Shown: in pieces, positions 11,940-22,448 of the stretch
Layout: each line of letters starts with the position of its first letter
Numbering within the stretch: position 1 is the stretch's first letter
Origin: Oegoconia quadripuncta
Lineage: Eukaryota > Arthropoda > Insecta > Lepidoptera > Autostichidae
Direction: 5' to 3'
NCBI GenBank assembly: GCA_949316235.1
Contig: OX438743.1
Location: 18,721,771-18,785,770 of the forward strand
DNA length: 64,000 nt
The notes under the pieces: generated by a model
Told to the model about the DNA's origin: nothing
Databases searched by the model: none
What the model saw: only the letters and a program-made list of their open reading frames with translations
Made by a program: the position numbers and the translations under genes

Positions 11940-12257
11940 GGCCCGTATTAATAAATCAATCTCAATACAAGTCTTGAGGCTGTATCACCCGAAATGCGTC
12001 TTAAGAAGTTGACGCTATCTCAAGCTCCGTGCTAATTTATAAACCAATCTTGAGGTGTACTCAGCTGAGATCACTTCTCAAGTATTCGACTCAGCGGCGA
12101 ATGAATAATAGTCTGAGTTCCGTTTATTAATACGTGAAACTCTCAAGTGAGTACTGCTTGAGTAAGCACGCGCGTTTCAGGTCTCAAGTCAACACGTTTA
12201 CTTGAGACCACTCACAAGACTGTTGTCAATCTTGAGAATGGTTTATTAATACGGGCC
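11940..12257. mobile_element. 318-bp MITE, PIF/Harbinger-like (TTA target duplication)
   Basis: It begins GGCCCGTATTAATAAATCAA and ends TTATTAATACGGGCC, with TTA directly repeated at 11937-11939 and 12258-12260. A 3-bp TTA duplication is typical of PIF/Harbinger elements. The interior contains repeated TCTCAAG/CTTGAG words. No coding capacity. Confidence 0.8.
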
Positions 12258-12319
12258 TTAAACTACATTGAGACTATTTTTTTGCTTTGGGCGCTATTTC
12301 AGCAAAGTTTTTTGACATT

Positions 12320-12465
12320 GGTGTCGATTCGGATGTACACCAACTAAACTAAAACCAGTTTTGAAGTGGTGCCGTCGCATCATACTGTTCCAGGGAGAAA
12401 GAAACAGTACTACTTTAAAACTGGTTTTAGTTTAGTTTAGTTGGTGTACATCCAAATCGACACAG
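12320..12465. mobile_element. MITE, second copy of the GGTGTCGATTCGG family
   Basis: Same inverted termini and hairpin interior (AACTAAAACCAGTTTT and AAAACTGGTTTTAGTT) as the copy at 2057-2196, including the central GTTCCAGGGAGAAAGAAACA in the opposite orientation. The two copies are therefore flipped relative to each other. Confidence 0.75.
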
Positions 12466-12892
12466 TGTCTAAATAGCTGAATTCCATTTTGTGAATTCTA
12501 GCGTCAAGCACGTCTCAAGTCATGGTCTCTACATAATACATAATATTATAGTTGTAGATATTTTTACGGAAATGACAATAGTATTCGGTCTTAAGCGTAG
12601 TTCCGTAATAAGGACGTTTGTGTCTACTCCGCGTCCCTTATCTCTATCCGAGACATGTATCTCATATGGTCCCACCTTTGGTTCTCGCTTTGATAATCCA
12701 AAAATGAATTGTATATAATATAGGTATTAGTTATAAACGCGAAATTTAATAGTCATAGAAACAAGGTATTTAATGATTTTCTTTTAGTATTCCGCTACTA
12801 TATTTACTTGGTTTTAGTGAAGTTAAAATCCAGTTATAGTTGACGACAGCTCGACGAATAATGACTTAAATCTATCAATTTTCATAAATGGA

Positions 12893-13121
12893 AAGCATCG
12901 ACATCGGTACAATATCGCAGTACGTACAATTCTCTGTTCACACAAATTATCAATTCGTACACTGAGCAATTAGTACAATTCTGGCATTGGTACAATATCG
13001 CCATTCGCACAATATCTCTGTTCACACAAAATATCAGTTCGTACACTGAGCAATTAGTACAATTCTGGCATTGGTACAATATCGCCATTCGCACAATATC
13101 TCTGTTCACTCAAAATATTTG
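12893..13121. repeat. Tandem repeat, 84-bp period, about 2.7 copies
   Basis: TCTCTGTTCAC recurs at 12931, 13015 and 13099, exactly 84 bp apart. Each unit is itself built from short words of the form GTACAAT or GCACAAT about every 10-20 bp. The period is divisible by three, so one minus-strand frame stays open across it, giving a repetitive 75-codon frame that is unlikely to be a gene. Confidence 0.85.
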
Positions 13122-14505
13122 TCTATTATGATCAAAGGCTATTATGTATTGTATATGTTGTATAATTCAATAGTCAATGTAATTCCTCTTTTTAATTTTC
13201 GAAATGAGTAAATCGATTCCAATGAAACTTTATAAGTATGAGAAGGATACATAGAACTAAAAAGTTAGTAGAGAACATTTATATAATATTCATGTTATTG
13301 TATTTTTTCTGTTGCTAGGGAAAACTTAAAATCACTTTAATTTAGTAGTTCTACTCTTTTTCGAAAATATTATCTTTTGCAGATCTATGTAGGTACGTGA
13401 TTTTTGCTTATAAAGTTTCAGTAGAATCGGTTTGCCATTTGGACTTAAAATTTTGTATGGAATACCGTACAGAATAAACTCTCTTAATTCGTGGTCGCAA
13501 GCAGCCTCTAACGTGGTCAGCTCTCGGTTAGTGACAACTAGAACACTCGATTGTCATATTTCAGACTGATTGTTTTCCATTGGAGGCAGTCGTAAGCCAA
13601 GACGGGGCCGCGGGAAAACTGACAGGTGGCCACAAGTCTGACAAAAACCCATCAATCTGCATTCTGCACTGCTAGATTATGGCCCGTAACCTCTCCTAAT
13701 GAGAGGAGGGCGTGCCTCACCAGTGGGGACGTAAGTCTGTCGTTTGTTGTTGTAACTAAGTTTGGTGTTTCTTAATGAATACACTACATTACTTAGTGAA
13801 TACACTATATAAGTGTTTACATTCCTACTTTCTTTTAGTATTAAATGTGAATAAAAAGGCTGTGTAGTCTCACCATTCATGTATATTAGTGATTTTGCAG
13901 TATTATGTAATATTAAAATGATTTTTAAATTGTGATTTATAATACAGTGTAGTTGTGTATACATTAGAATACTTTTATTAATTCGTAGTACGTAAGCTAA
14001 TTAGTGCCATGTTTTATTATTAACAGTTGTGGAGTGGCAAGGTTTTTTACTATTACTAAGCATATACTTTACAATGTTATAGTATAGTACATAAGTTTAA
14101 TGTACTTAATGTTATATTGATATATATTGTTATTAGGTGTAGCCGCAGATTACAGAAAAAAAATCTGTAAAAATATTCTGTAATTTGAGGGTGTAGGTTC
14201 TCTGGCTTTTAAACTCGTGAAACAAAATGACTTCACAAAGGTGTCAATTTCGTTATACGCCTGTCAGTTTAGTTTATTTCGTTTAGATAACCTAAAGGAA
14301 TTTAATTATTGTCTTCGGTGTGCTCGAAAAACGTTTGAGGGTGTTATTTTGATCGAACTAAATAGTGACAGGACTATTGTCGTCCTTTTCGTGTCCTTCC
14401 AATTAGAAAAAGATAAAACTACTTTTGTGATAGTAAGAAAGTATTCACAATGAGGTATTATTGGGTATCTTGTTAGGACTATTCAGATATTAGCGCCGTC
14501 AGACA
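13122..14505. other. Intergenic, retroposon debris only
   Basis: Mostly AT-rich unique-looking sequence. At about 13675-13740 the text CTAATGAGAGGAGGGCGTGCC...GTGGGGACGTAA resembles the 3' end of a non-LTR retrotransposon, and a comparable piece lies at 36725-36780. No gene was recognised. Confidence 0.5.
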
Positions 14506-14974
14506 GTGTCGATTCGTTTCATATACACTTAAACTAAGTTTAGACTAGTGCATCCTTTTTTCTACTAAGATGAGCACACAAAAAGGACGATATGACATAT
14601 ATTTTTTTATTATTATTATTAATTATGGCTTGGCATTAAAGCTATCAGCCTAAATGTTTTCGTAAACATTCTGTAGTAATTCTTCAATAAAGTGGCACAA
14701 TGCTTTACGGAAGATTTTGCGGCTTCTTGTGGGAACCCGAAACCTTTGGTGCGAACTTTAATTTACATTCACTTGCACACCGACTTTTGCTGCACAATAT
14801 TCCGCCATTATTAAGCTTCAAAACTCAGAATGCTCAAATTTGAAGAAATAAAAATGCAACATCACTCGCTGAGTTTCTGCCAAAAAGCCTGACATTTTAA
14901 TCATTTTTTGTGTGCTCATAGAGATAAAAAATAGACTAGTCGTAAGTACCTACCAACCGAATCGACACCTATAA
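14506..14974. mobile_element. ~470-bp element with GTGTCGATTCG termini
   Basis: The left end (GTGTCGATTCGTTTCATATA) and right end (CCAACCGAATCGACACC) are inverted and resemble the termini of the MITEs at 2057 and 12320. A second pair, TAGACTAGTG and AATAGACTAGTC, lies further in. The interior is different from the small copies and could be a remnant of the longer parent element. Its minus strand has Cys/His-containing frames with stops, insufficient to name a domain. Confidence 0.5.
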
Positions 14975-16199
14975 CTAGCGAGGAAAAGGGCTGTTAAAGA
15001 CCATGTTATATTCAGTCGCAAAACTCGTATAATATAATTTAATTACGAGTTTAAGGCAGGAACCGTCTCCACTATAAGTTATACATGTTGATTGAAATTG
15101 GAACCAGCTATAAAGATTTTTGTAGTTAAGGCAAAGCAAGGTTGTGGAAACTTATAGTATGGAACTGATAGCTTTGCCATAATAGTATGAGGCCAGATGA
15201 TCAGTTATCACTGTCAGACGTTTAACACGCTATAAATTTTTGGAGCGAGCGTAATGTTAAAAATAACTTCCATATAATTTTTACTTCCTACTATCATCGT
15301 CAGTCTATTTGGCTGACAGTAATACATAATAATAATAACGCTTAGTGTAAACCCGCTCTACTGGTAGCCTGTATTCGCCTGGAAGAGTTGGCTGTTAGCT
15401 ATAAAGCCACCTTTTTGTACGATGATGTATGTTGTAATCATTTATGTAGTCTTTGTTATTTGTGCAATAAAGAGGATGTGATTGATTGAATAACTATAAT
15501 AGGTAGCGAGTGAGTCATTAATGTTTTCACTGATCTTTAGGAAGGTTAAATACTTTTTACAGTATATTACATACTAAACACATACAAATTGTTTGTAAAT
15601 ATAGTAAAAACTAAAACATCACTCGTCGATAGCCGCCAATCCAACCAATTTCATTTGTGCAAACCTGGAAGGTTGAATACACCAACTATTACATGTAGGT
15701 ATGCCTGCGCGCTGTTATTATTTTTATTTACATTATGGTCATAATTTCAGTATATTTACTTTTAAATCGGTAAAAGCAGTAAGATATTCTTTTTTGATAA
15801 ATCTATATATTGTGATATTTTTTTTTATTGAAAATGACATCAAAGGTAACACTCTTACCTAGACAACTCGTTAAATCTCCAGATTGAGAACAACTTGTGT
15901 ATAAAAATTGTATTGAGGTGAGACTCGATCTCTCGATTAATACATACAGTCCTCTGAGAAAAGAATACCCAGGCATTTAATATTATCATTGTCGTATGAT
16001 GTCGCACGCCGAATGATGCGTTTTGTCCGATGATGTCAAATGCGTGGTTTTGAGATTTTGTATAGTCTGCAAACACCCAAGAAGCGGGCCGATGCGTTGT
16101 GTAAGCAATCGGGTTTTAGGCTGTAGAAAGCGTCCGTGCGTACCCATCAATATTATGAAATATTTCTAGAACAAACGCAACACACCTTGATTCAGCCGA
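14975..16199. other. Intergenic, no gene recognised
   Basis: AT-rich sequence with a fragment ending AATAAAGAGGATGTGATTGAT near 15467-15490 that looks like a retroposon tail. No supported coding region. Confidence 0.45.
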
Positions 16200-16345
16200 G
16201 GCCCCTATTACAATGTACTCAAGCAGAGATCATCGCTTGAGGACAGTTAAAAAGGGACAGCTTTATGTAACTTGTATAGCGGCATCTCTTTCTAACTATG
16301 TTCAAGCGCAGATCTACGCTTGAGCAACATTCGGTAATACGGGCC
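16200..16345. mobile_element. Short MITE with GGCCC...GGGCC ends
   Basis: Runs from GCCCCTATTACAATGTACTC to AGCAACATTCGGTAATACGG followed by GCC, with inverted CTCAAGC(A/G)CAGATC words inside. A related copy lies at 59073-59199 (shared words GTTAAAAAG, CAGCTTTATGTAACTTGTA and its complement). No clean target duplication here. Confidence 0.65.
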
Positions 16346-16644
16346 TTAGTCTGCTAGATACGACTGTATTCGTGTAAAGTTACGCTTTATATCAGAGTTA
16401 TGTATTCAAAATAAAATTATACATAAAACAGTGTTTCATTTATTAACTACATAGTTTCTAATTAAGGGGGAGAACAAGAACCTATTCACAGATAAGCATT
16501 AAATACCCATGCTTTTTTTATGTGTAACTATACTCAATTAATTTCACAGCAGTTTCATTTGAATTCCTGCTAGGTAGATGACAAATAAATATCCTTGGAC
16601 ATCTTCGAGTATAAAAAAATATTATCTATTATTCCTTCGTCATT

Positions 16645-16900
16645 GTTGGACATACACACAACTCCATCTAGTTCCACAATAAACAACTATAGGCTTGTGT
16701 TGTGGATACCAGATGGTTGATATACTACACAAATACATTTTTTTTTTGTAAATAAATATTTATATGAAAAACATCCATACCTCGGGAACACATGTCTATA
16801 TTCATCATACAAACATATGCCCCTAGCGGAATTTGAACCCGCAACCTTTTGGTATAGCAGTCAGAGTTTCTAACCACTAAACCAAACAGGTCGTCAATGA
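16645..16900 (-). repeat. tRNA-like SINE, minus strand
   Basis: The right end, reverse-complemented, reads like a tRNA head with a B-box (GGTTCAAATTCC). The body shares TGTGGATACCAGATGGTTGA and ACTACACAAATACATTTTTT with the repeat at 57285-57485. A tRNA-derived SINE is the best reading. No intact tRNA cloverleaf was found. Confidence 0.6.
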
Positions 16901-16907
16901 TAATGAA

Positions 16908-17060
16908 ACACTCGTGGCTCAGTCGCTATTTCGTTTTCGATTAACGAAGTTAAGCAATGTCTGGCCCGGTCAGTCCTGGGATGGGTGACCACCCGTAGTA
17001 TGTTAATACGAGGTGTTTCCATGCTTCGGAAGGCAGGTAAATATGCCTAAGAACAAAATC
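16908..17060 (+). repeat. 5S rRNA-derived SINE-like repeat
   Basis: Positions about 16938-16995 (CGATTAACGAAGTTAAGCAA, then GGCCCGGTCAGTCCTGGGAT and GGGTGACC) match the internal control region of 5S rRNA: A-box AAGTTAAGCA, intermediate element, and C-box GGTTAGTNCTNGGATGGGNGACC. The flanks do not match a full 120-nt 5S gene, so this is a 5S-derived retroposon or pseudogene. Sequence after it (GCTTCGGAAGGCAGGTAAAT) resembles other Lepidopteran SINE bodies. Confidence 0.7.
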
Positions 17061-17696
17061 CGAAAATTAATTACCGGATCGGGATTTTTTTTTTGTCAGG
17101 ATCGTTTGCTGATAGTCGCGGGACTTTTTCAGCTTCACCGGGCGGGTGGGCGAGCGCGGAATCCCTCTGCCCGTCTCTTGCATACAGAATGTGCGCGGAG
17201 CGGACGTCCGAATTAAGAATGTTAAAGCTAAGGAGCGTAAAGATGTGACCGCCTGCTCAGTTGAACCGGCGTTTCCACTTGCTCCTACTCGGTTGAAATA
17301 TCTTAAGTGGGTATAATACTACATCTGTTTGTTCACGCCAGTTTCCCGTTGGGGTAGGCGGGTATAAATGTACCTAGTTATTCCCAAAATCACCATGGAA
17401 TGAGCTTGCCTTGATGAATAGTGGGAAAACAGGAAAAAATTCACACCAATGGAGATTGCAGGAATAAATGCAGGTTCCCTGTAATTACCTCTGGAGGGAT
17501 AGTACTTTACACAACCACACGAAGTTATGCCCACAGTATTTCGAACGCGTGGTACTATTCACGAACCTTCCAGGTTGTGGAATAAACTACCCATAAAACT
17601 TTTCGTCAAAGCTAGTTTCTAAAATTTGAGACACTAGAAAACATTTAGTTATGAAAAACAAGAACGTTCTCTGCTCGGATCCGGGGGTCTACTCTC
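17061..17696. other. Spacer with retroposon fragments
   Basis: Holds a GC-rich patch at 17130-17215 and a fragment at 17325-17360 (CACGCCAGTTTCCCGTTGGG) of the dispersed repeat also present at 29150 and 30716. No gene was recognised. Confidence 0.4.
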
Positions 17697-17908
17697 TAAC
17701 AAATAGCTTCGAACGGCCGTACCTTCGGACTTTTTTTGTTAAGAATCCTTTATTTACATAACTTCAGACGTTCCTTGCGTCCCGTACTAACTTGTGATGT
17801 CCAACTATATACAACAAAAGTTAAATAATGACGAATGGTTTATAATTCAGCAAATTGCAAAGAAAAAGTACGAAGTTGCGGCCGTCCGAAGCTATTTAGA
17901 GAGTAGAC
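17697..17908. mobile_element. 212-bp fold-back MITE
   Basis: The left end GTCTACTCTCTAACAAATAG and right end CTATTTAGAGAGTAGAC are inverted, followed inward by a second pairing block (AGCTTCGAACGGCCGTAC and GCGGCCGTCCGAAGCT). Non-coding interior. No clear target duplication. Confidence 0.65.
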
Positions 17909-18012
17909 AGTACCAGTCTCGACATAGATAGCGCTCGATTTCCTTTTGCGTGTTCCACCCATAAGGGAATATCTCGTATAAACTCAATACTTTCCCAGAT
18001 GTAGAAGGTGCT

Positions 18013-18165
18013 GTGTGAGAACTGAGAGATCACACATTTCAGGCTGTATCTTTTAAATTATTTCACTACAAATTTCAGGACGCAGTTCTAAATTTGTTTT
18101 ACAACTCTTACTAAAACCTACAATATTCCATTCACGAATTTGCGAGGTGATCTCTCAGTGCACAC
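18013..18165. repeat. Small inverted repeat
   Basis: GTGTGAGAACTGAGAGATCAC near 18013 and GTGATCTCTCAGTGCACAC near 18147 are imperfect inverted copies about 110 bp apart. Probably a small MITE. Confidence 0.5.
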
Positions 18166-18769
18166 GCACATTTCATAATCATCGTTTTTGTTGGAAAGCC
18201 AAATCCTAATAAGATATTTTGATATGCTCTCTTCTCCTCTAAAACTGTTATTAAAATAACATTGTAACCGAAATCGGTGGTAAATTGATCGCTATCCATG
18301 TCCGGACCGCATGCCCTGACTTGAATGGGAGAGATGGAATTATAGGGCTCATTATCCAAATAGAAATAAATACTAAATATAACTCATCAATTTTTAACTT
18401 TTATTCTTTATTCTATACAAGACATTTGTATTTCTCAAGCGCTTCTTAAACTTGACTCAAGTCACTTAAAAAACCTAAACTACACTTATTTAATACAAAC
18501 AACAAGAAGACTTTGGCTTCCCTTGCAATGAACCTCAAAAGAACATACAATTTCCACATCCAATAAAACAACTATGACACAAGCAAACACAATTTTTGTG
18601 ATATTACAAAACAAATAGGATGCAATCTTAGATCATGACAAATTTTAGATAATTTTCTCTGAATTTCTATTAATAGTTTACATCTATAGTTCAAGTGCAT
18701 AAAATTGACAAAGAAAATTAACAAAAATCCTTATAATCAAGGTGTATGTATAGTATAGCTGCACTAGGA

Positions 18770-18892
18770 CCATGACAGGCGTGATAAACGTTTATGTCGC
18801 GTGAGATAATATTTGTCCTGCTCATTCTATTGCACGAAATATACAACTATCCCACTCTCACGTCGCTTCGCGCGCGACAAACGCTGTCATGG
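18770..18892. mobile_element. 123-bp MITE with CCATGACAG ends
   Basis: Ends CCATGACAGGCGTGATAAAC and GACAAACGCTGTCATGG are inverted. Inner words AACGTTTATGTCGCG and GACAAATAT (complement) are shared with the flipped copy at 36132-36252, and the left 50 bp recur at 23107-23158. Confidence 0.7.
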
Positions 18893-21800
18893 TACGAGGG
18901 CAGGTACGTCAGCAGTAACCATCATCCAGAATTGTTCGCTCTCCATACAATCACTTTCCACGCAACCACAAGTATCACATTTCCTTATCAACTAAATAAT
19001 TAACTAAAATTATTTATGTATACAAAGAAACACTGGTCTCGCGTGAACATTATTCAAATAATACGGGTTCCATACTCGGATTTTTCTTTCGGATACATTG
19101 TAAATAATAATCAGGTAAACGGCTCCCAGTGACAAAGTAAATGCATTATTTCGGTTTAGTAATTTAATTACAAGTTGGAACCCTTAAATGTCCCTCTTTT
19201 AGAGATTCCATTAATTTGTAGCCAGTCTATTAGTTACTATTCGGTGCCCAATTAGCTCTATATTTACAAGTCGCTTAGCGGCAATGGGCGGCTTACAACT
19301 AGAGTCCTTAGTGTTATAGCCGAAATTAATTATCAATACACACATACCACTTATATATTAAAAGAATGCGAATCTAAGAAATCCAGTAGAAATTTTTTAT
19401 GCCAGAAACAAAAGCACCGCTTTATTTATTTAAAAATTACAGTACAATTTACGAACGTAATTACTTATTTTAACATTTGACTTTGCTGGCAAATAGAAAG
19501 GAATGTCGTGAAAGATAGGTGTTACTCTATTACAATTGGGTGCCCTGTTTGGTTTATACAATATTATACAAGAAAATGCTCAAATTACATAAAACTTATT
19601 TTATACAATCTTACCATTCATTCGCAACTTATAAACAATAAAGCTTTATGAGTTTGGACTTGAAATAAAACAATACTTTTATACAATAAAACTATACACG
19701 AGCGAACAACTTTCAACAATTCATTCTTAGCCAATCGTCACGTAGACTTACAACTAGTGTTAAAACTATTTTAGTGTAAAACAATCAAATATCTAATTAA
19801 TTGTTATTTATGTGATAGGAAAATAAATGTTCCTGGCCCAACCTAGAAATGCACTTCATAACAATGCGGGTAGGTATTACTTTCTTTGAAATAACTTTAC
19901 ATAGTAAATTATTATACAATATACATACAGTTGGGAATTTTGGGCAAAAACTTATTCTAATTCCGACACAGAAACTTCAGACAATGTTGTATTAGTCCAA
20001 TCAACGAGGAACTTTCTTGTATTGTCAGGGACAATAATGCCTTTGTCGTAAAAACTTTGTAACGATATCGTAAAGAAATGGTGGACAATTAATTCAAAAA
20101 TATTTTTAATTAATAATTAAGTGTACCTAAATATGAAAAATCCTTATAATTCTTGGTGGAAAACACACTAGTAAATTCAATTAGATAACTGAAATTCCTT
20201 CAGATAAAATCTCTGGATATAATAATTTCTAACAATGTCTTACAGGATATGAAATGTCAAACATTAGGAAATAATCTGTCACCTGGCTGTGTATTCTAAA
20301 TGATTCGAGTCGATATTTAATTCGGTAACGGAACGTTTTAAATTTTGAATGCGTTTCTGATCATGAAATCGCATTCTAAATTTTAAACTTTCCGTTGCCG
20401 TATAAAATGTGGAAACCATTCAGAATACAGACTAACAAAAATTATAAAAACCAGTTATTTCTAAAGGAAAAATCCGTAGTTTTTAATTTTTTTCAGTACG
20501 TATTCAACTCTATATATCGCATACAAAAGATTTTCCTTTTGAACTTTGTTTTATGGTTTTTATTTTATATTTCAACAAAGTTTACAGCAAATCTTTAGAT
20601 ATCACTTAATATTAAATTACATATTACTGTGCAACATATAAGAATAATAAACAGACTGCTTAGAATTCCATGCATGACACCACTGTCGGTAAAACACGAG
20701 GAAATTAAAGATAAGCTGTTCAATAATTCTTGTATAATATTTAATATTAGTACGTACTACTCGTATAACGAATGTAAGAATGACTCGGCGTGGAAAACTA
20801 CTCTGTTCAGTTTCCTACATTTATTATTCACAGGATATAAAAATAAAATAGATTTTTATACAAAATAAGGTCCCAACTACTTAAGAGTACTTTTTAAAAG
20901 TGATATTTAATTGGATTCTTAAAAATTGGTTTCAATATAGAGTTCTGTAACTAATACATGTGTAAAACGGGACGGACTCATTTCTATAGCAAGTTATTTT
21001 ATTACACAGTAGCCATAAAACAAAGTTTAGAAAGGTTTTTTTACAAATACACTTTATTGCACAACAGAAAAGAAAATACAGTTTCAGAAAATTTTAATTA
21101 AAAGGTATTTTTTTTACATTATATGTTAAGTAATGTTTTTTTTTTTAGAAACAAGTTTTATGTTGTACAACCCGATCAATAATTTGTAATGTATGTGTGT
21201 CGCTAAATGGATCAAATAAAGTTGTCTTATTCTTATATACACATATTGTCAGAGAAATTTTCCCGAGGGAATTATAATACAAAAATACTATGCGGCGGCT
21301 CATAACTCGAAAAAAAATTTGAACTCATTTACTTACATTACTGACTAGTTGGCACTGACATACATACATTCGCGTACCGAAACATTGGAATTTTCCGCCG
21401 ACAGTTATGAGCGATTTTCATGTTTATAAACACCTAAGTTTTTCCAAGATGTCGCGCACAACGTAATATCTCCGGGTAGGTTAAAGTAAACAGGTCAACG
21501 TAATATCTTTGGGAAAATTATCTGCGATTTACCTACTCTTTTAAACCAAATAGTAAAGTTATCATAACATCATTACATACAATTACCGTTCATTCATAAA
21601 AGACCGACTCGTCAAAGAACGAATGCACGTCTATCTTATCGAACCTGTTCTCCTTCACATTCGCACCCTGCTGGAAGAAATCTCTTTTTAAAGGTAAGCT
21701 AGCACCTTTTGTACATCCTGTATCTAGTATCTGATTTTCTCTTTATGTGTACTCGTGTGCAATAAATTACATAATAATAATAACGAGCAAGATCAGAAGG

Positions 21801-22448
21801 TGCTCTTTTTTATTCAACTATTTTTGATTGGTTGTAATCGCTTTATTGTACAAAAGAAAATAAATGCAACACAAATTTACTTAAAACTATGCACAATTGC
21901 GAACTTATCCCACAGCGGGATAAGTCCGACAAGTTTGTGCTTCGACAAAGACTGAAAATTCGAATTGTGTATTAGTAATATTCGTATAGCTGATCTAATA
22001 TGGCGCACATCTTTGGCTGCGAGATTTAATTAGGAATTAATACAAACACAATTCAAAGGAGTTTGAACTGCAGAAAAATTTCAATTGAGAGTTGAAAGTC
22101 GGGTGTCCGCCGGTACAAAAATTATTGAATAATTGACAGAGGAATTACTACTACCCTCATTCCCTTCGTTGATTGGACATTACTTCCTTACAATAAGATG
22201 AATCAATTTTAAAATATCCAACGGTTTAGCTTCACCAGCGCAGGTGTCAGATGGAAGCTACTTGCACATCACGTCAGAATGAGCTGTTTTCCTTCCAGGC
22301 ACTATAAGCGCTAAGTATTGAGATCATGTTTATTCGACTGCTGTTGTAAACGAGACGGCATTGCAATTGTTCTTGTATTTGCCCGACACCCGCTACAATC
22401 AATACGTTAAAGCATGTCATAGCTATAGCTACATAATTACCCCGAAAG
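18893..22448. other. AT-rich region downstream of nsl1; possible long 3' UTR
   Basis: No coding region is supported. On the minus strand, a poly(A) signal (AATAAA) lies 115 bp after the nsl1 stop at 22334-22329 and another pair near 18414-18399. The nsl1 3' UTR could thus be about 0.1 kb, or as long as 4 kb if transcription continues. A palindrome lies at 20291-20425. Confidence 0.4.
20291..20425. repeat. Imperfect 135-bp palindrome
   Basis: GTATTCTAAATGATTCGAGT...CGGTAACGGAACGTTTTAAA pairs with TTTAAACTTTCCGTTGCCG...CCATTCAGAATAC, with a loop of roughly 15-20 nt centred near 20358. It could extrude as a cruciform or mark a fold-back MITE. Confidence 0.7.

Noticed and set aside
12882..13109. 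75-codon minus-strand repetitive frame
   Set aside because: The open frame follows from the 84-bp period being divisible by three. There is no other sign of a gene.
13677..13964. 95-codon minus-strand frame
   Set aside because: Its start overlaps a retroposon tail, and composition is that of translated AT-rich DNA.
16938..16995. Functional 5S rRNA gene
   Set aside because: Only the internal control region matches. The 5' and 3' stem sequences of 5S rRNA are absent.
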